64,000 nt of DNA, from assembly GCF_029227915.1 (NCBI RefSeq), contig NC_079880.1, forward strand, positions 30,003,501 through 30,067,500, read 5' to 3'. The stretch comes from Hydractinia symbiolongicarpus (lineage: Eukaryota; Cnidaria; Hydrozoa; Anthoathecata; Hydractiniidae). The translations under genes were made by a program, and so were the position numbers. Of the stretch, positions 61,624-64,000 are shown piece by piece. The notes beneath the pieces are model-generated. The model did no database searches. It was not told the origin of the DNA and saw nothing but the letters and a program-made list of their open reading frames with translations. Every line of letters begins with the position of its first letter. Position 1 is the stretch's first letter.

Positions 61624-63850
61624 TTGGCCCGTATAGTCGAATGTATACAAGGAAAGTACCCTGTGAGTAAACTCACTTCCAGAACGATTTTTTATATTAT
61701 TTTTTCACCATTAAAACGCATGAGACTTGTAGTTTTCAAAAATGTTTTCATTTTTGATGGGACGCTGAATAAAAGAAGTTTAATCGCCGGCAAACGAAAA
61801 CCCGCCATTTCCCGTAAATCCCAGGCTTGGCCCGTATAGTCAAACGTATACAAAAAATTACCCAAGGAGTAAACTCATTTCCCGAACGATTTTTTATATT
61901 ATTTTTTCACCACTAAAACGCATGAGACTTGTAGTTTTCAAAAATGTTTTCATTTTTGATGGGACGCTGAATAAAAGAAGTTTAATCGCCGGCAAACGAA
62001 AACCCGCGATTTCCCGTAAATCCGGACTCGGCCCGTATAGTCAAAAGTATACAAAGAAAGTACCCAGGGAGAAAACTCATTTCCCGAACGATTTTTTAAA
62101 TTATTTTTTCACCACTAAAACGCATGAGACTTGTAGTTTTCAAAAATGTTTTCCTTTTTGTTGGGACGCTGAATAAAGGAAGTTTAATCGCCGGCAAACG
62201 AAAACCCGCGATTTCCCGTAAATCCCGGACTCGGCCCGTGTGGTCAAAAGTATACAAAGAAAGTACCCAGGGAGTAAACTCATTTCCTGAACGATTTTTT
62301 AAATTATTTTTTCACCACTAAAACGCATGAGACTTGTAGTCTTTAAACTTGTTTTCATTTTTGATGAGACCCTGAATAAAAGAAGTTGAATCGCCGGCAA
62401 ACGAAAACCCGCGACTTCCCGTAAATCCCGGACTCGGCCCGTCTAGTCTAAAGTATACAAAGAAAGTACCCAGGGAGTAAACTCATTTCCCGAACGATTT
62501 TTTAAATTATTTTTTCACCACTAAAACGCATAAGACTTGTAGTTTTCAAAAATGTTTTCATTTTTGATGAGACGCTGAATAAAAGAAGTTTAATCGCCGA
62601 CAAACGAAAACCCGCGATTTCCCGTAAATCCCGGGCGTGGCCCGTATAGTCGAATGTATACAAAGAAAGTACCCTGTGAGTAAACTCATTTCCAGAACGA
62701 TTTTTTAAATTATTTTTTCATCACTAAAACGCATAAGACTTGTAGTTTTCAAAATTGTTTTCATTTTTGATGAGACGCTGAATAAAAGAAGTTTAATCGC
62801 CGGCAAACGAAAGCCCGCGATTTCCCGTAAATCCCAGGTTGGCCCGTATAGTCTAAAGTATACAAAGAAAATACCCAGGGAGTAAACTCATTTCCCGAAC
62901 GATTTTTTAAATTATTTTTTCACCACTAAAACGCATGAGACTTGTAGTCTTCAAATTTGTTTTCATTTTTGATGAGACCCTGAATAAAAGAAGTTTAATC
63001 GCCGGCAAACGAAAACCCGCGATTTCCCGTAAATCCCGGGTTGGCCCGTATAGTCTAAAGTATACAAAGAAAATACCCTGTGAGTAAACTCATTTCCAGA
63101 ACGATTTTTTAAATTATTCTTTATCACTAAAACGCGTAAGACTTGTAGTTTTCAAAATTGTTTTCATTTTTGATGAGACGCTGAATAAAAGAAGTTTAAT
63201 CGCCGGCAAACGAAAGACGGCGATTTCCCGTAAACCCCGGACCCGGCCCGTATAATCAAAAGTATACAAAGAAAGTAACCAGGGAGTAAACTCATTTCCC
63301 GAACGAATTTTTAAATTATTTTTTCACCACTAAAACGCATGAGACTTGTAGTTTTCAAAAAAATTTTCATTTTTGATGAGACGCTGAATAAAAGAAGTTT
63401 AATCGCCGGCAAACGAAAACCTGCGATTTCCCGAAAATCCTTGACTCGGCCCGTATAGTCAAAAGCATACAAAGAAAGTACCCAGGGTGTAAACTCATTT
63501 CCCGAACGATTTTTTAAATTATTATTTCACCACTAAAGCCCATGAGATTTGTAGTTTATAAAATTGTTTTCATTTTTGATGAGACGCTGAATAAAAGAAG
63601 TTTAATCGCCGGCAAACGAAAACCCGCCATTTCCCGTAAATCCCAAGCTTGGCCCGTATAGTCAAAAGTATACAAAAAGTTACCCAAGGAGTAAACTCAT
63701 TTTCCGAACGATTTTTTAAATTATTTTTTCACCACTAAAACGCATGAGACTTGTAGTTTTCAAAAATATTTTCATTTTTGATGGGACGCTGAATAAAAGA
63801 AGTTTAATCGCCGGCAAACGAAAACCCGCGATTTTCCGTAAATCCCGGGC
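61624..63850 (-). repeat. Higher-order repeat J, copy 3 (11 monomers, 2227 bp; 3-monomer deletion)
   Basis: Same order as copy 2 through the ggttggcccg/aaataccctgtgag monomer (63060). It then jumps to the aaaacgcgtaag monomer and the ccccggacccgg monomer (63235). The difference from copy 2 is 610 bp, three monomers. The joining monomer has ctttatcactaaaacgcgtaag: the tcac end of one parent fused to gcgtaag of the other, with the exchange inside about ten bases near 63126-63136. Confidence 0.91.
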
Positions 63851-64000
63851 TTGGCCCGTATAGTCGAATGTATACAAGGAAAGTACCCTGTGAGTAAACT
63901 CACTTCCAGAACGATTTTTTATATTATTTTTTCACCATTAAAACGCATGAGACTTGTAGTTTTCAAAAATGTTTTCATTTTTGATGGGACGCTGAATAAA
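63851..64000 (-). repeat. Start of higher-order repeat J, copy 4 (cut by window edge)
   Basis: The anchor monomer (ttggcccgtatagtcgaatg, gtatacaaggaaag, cttccagaacg, ttttttatattatttttt, caccattaaaacg) begins again here, 2227 bp after the previous anchor, and is truncated by the window. The array therefore continues beyond the right edge. Confidence 0.9.

Larger units (their letters stand above)
28561..64000 (-). repeat. Right arm of 203-bp satellite array, inverted orientation
   Basis: The same satellite continues, but every monomer is now the reverse complement of the left arm: gtatacaaagaaagtaccc replaces the gggtac landmark, aatcgccggcaaacgaaaa replaces the core, and ggcttggcccgtatagtc replaces the cgggccaagcc segment. 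The array runs to the right edge of the window, about 175 monomers, with spacing again near 203 bp. The only orientation exception I found is a small inverted patch at 55356-55379. Variant types found in the left arm recur here in complement, for example cacccctaaaacg for gttttaggggtg and gtcttcaaacttg for aagtttgaagac. Confidence 0.98.

Noticed and set aside
1-64000. CRISPR array, because of regular repeats
   Set aside because: There are no short repeats separated by unique spacers. The whole 203-bp unit is repeated, with no cas genes and no leader.
1-64000. SINE or tRNA-derived repeat with an internal RNA polymerase III promoter
   Set aside because: I could not find a B-box match (GTTCRANNC) or an A-box at suitable spacing, and there are no poly-A tails or target-site duplications. 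Copies are head-to-tail and not dispersed.
1-64000. rDNA or 5S spacer array, or telomeric repeats
   Set aside because: No 5S, 18S, 5.8S or 28S-like segment and no short telomere motif runs are present. The monomer lacks any gene-sized conserved island.
1-64000. Naming a known satellite family or species
   Set aside because: I do not recognise the monomer as any satellite I can recall, such as alpha satellite, Arabidopsis 180-bp or maize CentC, and I cannot search a database. A BLASTN or Dfam search of bases 42360-42562 would decide it.

Overview
The whole 64 kb window is one class of sequence: a tandem satellite DNA with a monomer of about 203 bp (most measured spacings are 201-204 bp; roughly 315 monomers). 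I find no protein-coding gene, rRNA, tRNA, transposon, CRISPR array or unique-sequence island. Open reading frames do exist on both strands, but they are by-products of a repeat with few stop codons. A hand-assembled consensus-like monomer is 203 bp, about 37% GC, with 12 CpG sites. It combines a GC-rich segment (GGG runs about 10 bp apart, CCCGGG and GCCGGC palindromes) with an AT-rich segment (A/T tracts and a short inverted repeat). This points to a eukaryotic chromosome, most likely centromeric, pericentromeric or other constitutive heterochromatin, in a long-read assembly. I do not recognise the satellite family and cannot name the organism or kingdom.

Layout. Bases 1-28565 hold monomers in one orientation (called forward here). 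At 28561-28565 the array flips, and 28566-64000 holds the same satellite in the opposite orientation. The switch is a clean head-to-head join inside a monomer with 5 bp of shared sequence. The left arm reads: A-type higher-order repeats (1-8102); a B/C-type block (8103-10738); A-type again (10739-12565); B-type repeats interleaved with A monomers (12566-18243); C-type repeats (18244-23318); and D-type repeats, including a 608-bp trimer in three copies (23319-28565). The right arm, outward from the junction, reads: a trimer block (28566-30260); an F-type block related to the D monomers (30260-34860); A-type monomers again (34860-41740); a long H-type higher-order array with 12-, 8- and 11-monomer units (41740-53220); a duplicated trimer (53220-54435); a disturbed zone with a 21-bp deletion and a 24-bp perfect fold-back palindrome (54435-55540); and a J-type array of 16-, 14- and 11-monomer units running off the right edge (55545-64000).

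The two arms share the same diagnostic monomer variants, and the families nearest the junction match on both sides. The array had therefore already diversified into families when the arms took opposite orientations. Differences in higher-order unit length are whole numbers of monomers (1, 2, 3 or 4). In several cases a chimeric monomer marks the exchange point, which is a direct record of homologous, register-shifted recombination. Nothing here looks like a gene system. The interest lies in the orientation switch, the two fold-back events, the recombination record, and a possible structural code in the monomer.
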